This document shows, piece after piece, positions 63,673 to 64,000 of a DNA stretch of 64,000 nucleotides. This stretch comes from Streptococcus gallolyticus subsp. gallolyticus DSM 16831. Lineage in GTDB: Bacteria > Bacillota > Bacilli > Lactobacillales > Streptococcaceae. The position numbers and the translations under genes are program-made. Under the pieces are notes generated by a model. The model was not told where the DNA came from. It was given only the letters and a program-made list of their open reading frames with translations, and ran no database searches. Position 1 is the first letter of the stretch, and the number at the start of each line of letters is the position of its first letter. Where the stretch lies: contig NZ_CP018822.1 of NCBI RefSeq assembly GCF_002000985.1, forward strand, positions 576,001 through 640,000, written 5' to 3'.

Positions 63673-63927
63673 CAATCAGAAAGTAACAAGGATTTGCTTA
63701 CAGGGAGCCCGTGGTTGCTGTGAACGGGTAGCAGGTGGTTGTGAAATTGGGCTGATGGTATATTGTTGAAGATAAGAAATAGTTTTCAGGTGAGCACCCC
63801 TTATCGTGCAGCTCCTTGCTAGAGGAGATAGAGATGACGGAGTATGATTTTCCGTTAAAATGAGGTGGCACCGCGCTAATAGATTAGACGTCCTCACACA
63901 GAAGTTTTTTCTGTGTGAGGTTTTTTG
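63673..63927 (+). ncRNA. T-box riboswitch leader, gene beyond the window
   Basis: The leader has the T-box core AGGTGGCACCGCG (63863-63875), an antiterminator/terminator alternative, and a strong terminator (CCTCACACAGAA with TTCTGTGTGAGG and T6, 63892-63926). The TGGC bulge would pair with a tRNA whose discriminator base is G, as in Trp, Asp, Asn and Ser tRNAs. Near the base of stem I the 3' side reads CTGATGGTATATTG, so TGG (Trp) or GAT (Asp) is the likely specifier; I could not fix it. The controlled gene lies after 64000. Confidence 0.88.
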
Positions 63928-64000
63928 TTTAGCATAAGTGAGTTAGGTAGCAAACTGCGAAAAGATTTCTTAAAAACAAAGTGAAGCAAACGCTGATGAG

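Overview
The window looks like a chromosomal segment of a low-GC Streptococcus, most likely of the S. bovis/equinus complex (S. gallolyticus-like). This rests on streptococcal housekeeping genes (valS, asnA, coaD, rsmD, rlmN, a SepM-type protease, yutD), AT-rich codon use, AGGAGG-type ribosome binding sites, two T-box leaders, a type VIIb secretion locus with LXG cargo, and an LPXTG adhesin with Cna-B repeats. Species assignment is inference. There are no rRNA genes, CRISPR arrays, prophages or intact insertion sequences.

Layout. 1-7.5 kb: end of an RlmD-like methyltransferase, an AraC regulator, a secreted alpha/beta hydrolase, acetyltransferases, one tRNA-Thr, a deoxynucleoside kinase-pnuC pair behind two NrdR-like boxes, a nucleoside phosphorylase and two small proteins. 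7.5-12.6 kb: a valine-type T-box leader separated from valS by three genes, one carrying a HEPN-like RX4H motif. 12.8-17.4 kb: a stand-alone PD-(D/E)XK nuclease-like protein, a MmcQ/YjbR plus EVE-like fusion and an MFS exporter. 17.6-28.5 kb: asnA, two paralogous surface or secreted coiled-coil proteins, rsmD-coaD-sepM, an aquaporin, a cytosolic 5'-nucleotidase-like enzyme, yutD-rlmN-vanZ. 28.5-35.8 kb: a heterodimeric ABC exporter behind a MerR-type promoter, a structured repeat, and an ABC transporter/two-component locus whose ATPase has a frameshift in Walker A.

35.9-54.2 kb is the centrepiece: a T7SSb locus. esxA points away from essA-esaB-essB-essC-esaA. Downstream lie two small helical LXG partners, a DUF4176-like protein, one full LXG toxin, membrane proteins that are probably immunity factors, four related small soluble proteins, and an orphan toxin C-terminal cassette. 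The orphan shares a 48-nt identical junction with the intact LXG gene, which suggests cassette exchange. 54.3-64 kb: a CPBP protease, a TetR regulator with a decayed acetyltransferase, the Cna-B adhesin (TetR-like operators lie upstream of it and again at 60.1 kb), a frameshifted membrane gene, DUF2089, TraX-like and AbrB-like/membrane proteins, and a second T-box leader.

Caution: at least five loci show probable single-base indels (1.77, 32.55, 55.3, 60.6 and 61.44 kb), several in homopolymers. They may be sequencing errors, phase-variable tracts or real pseudogenes; the sequence alone cannot decide.
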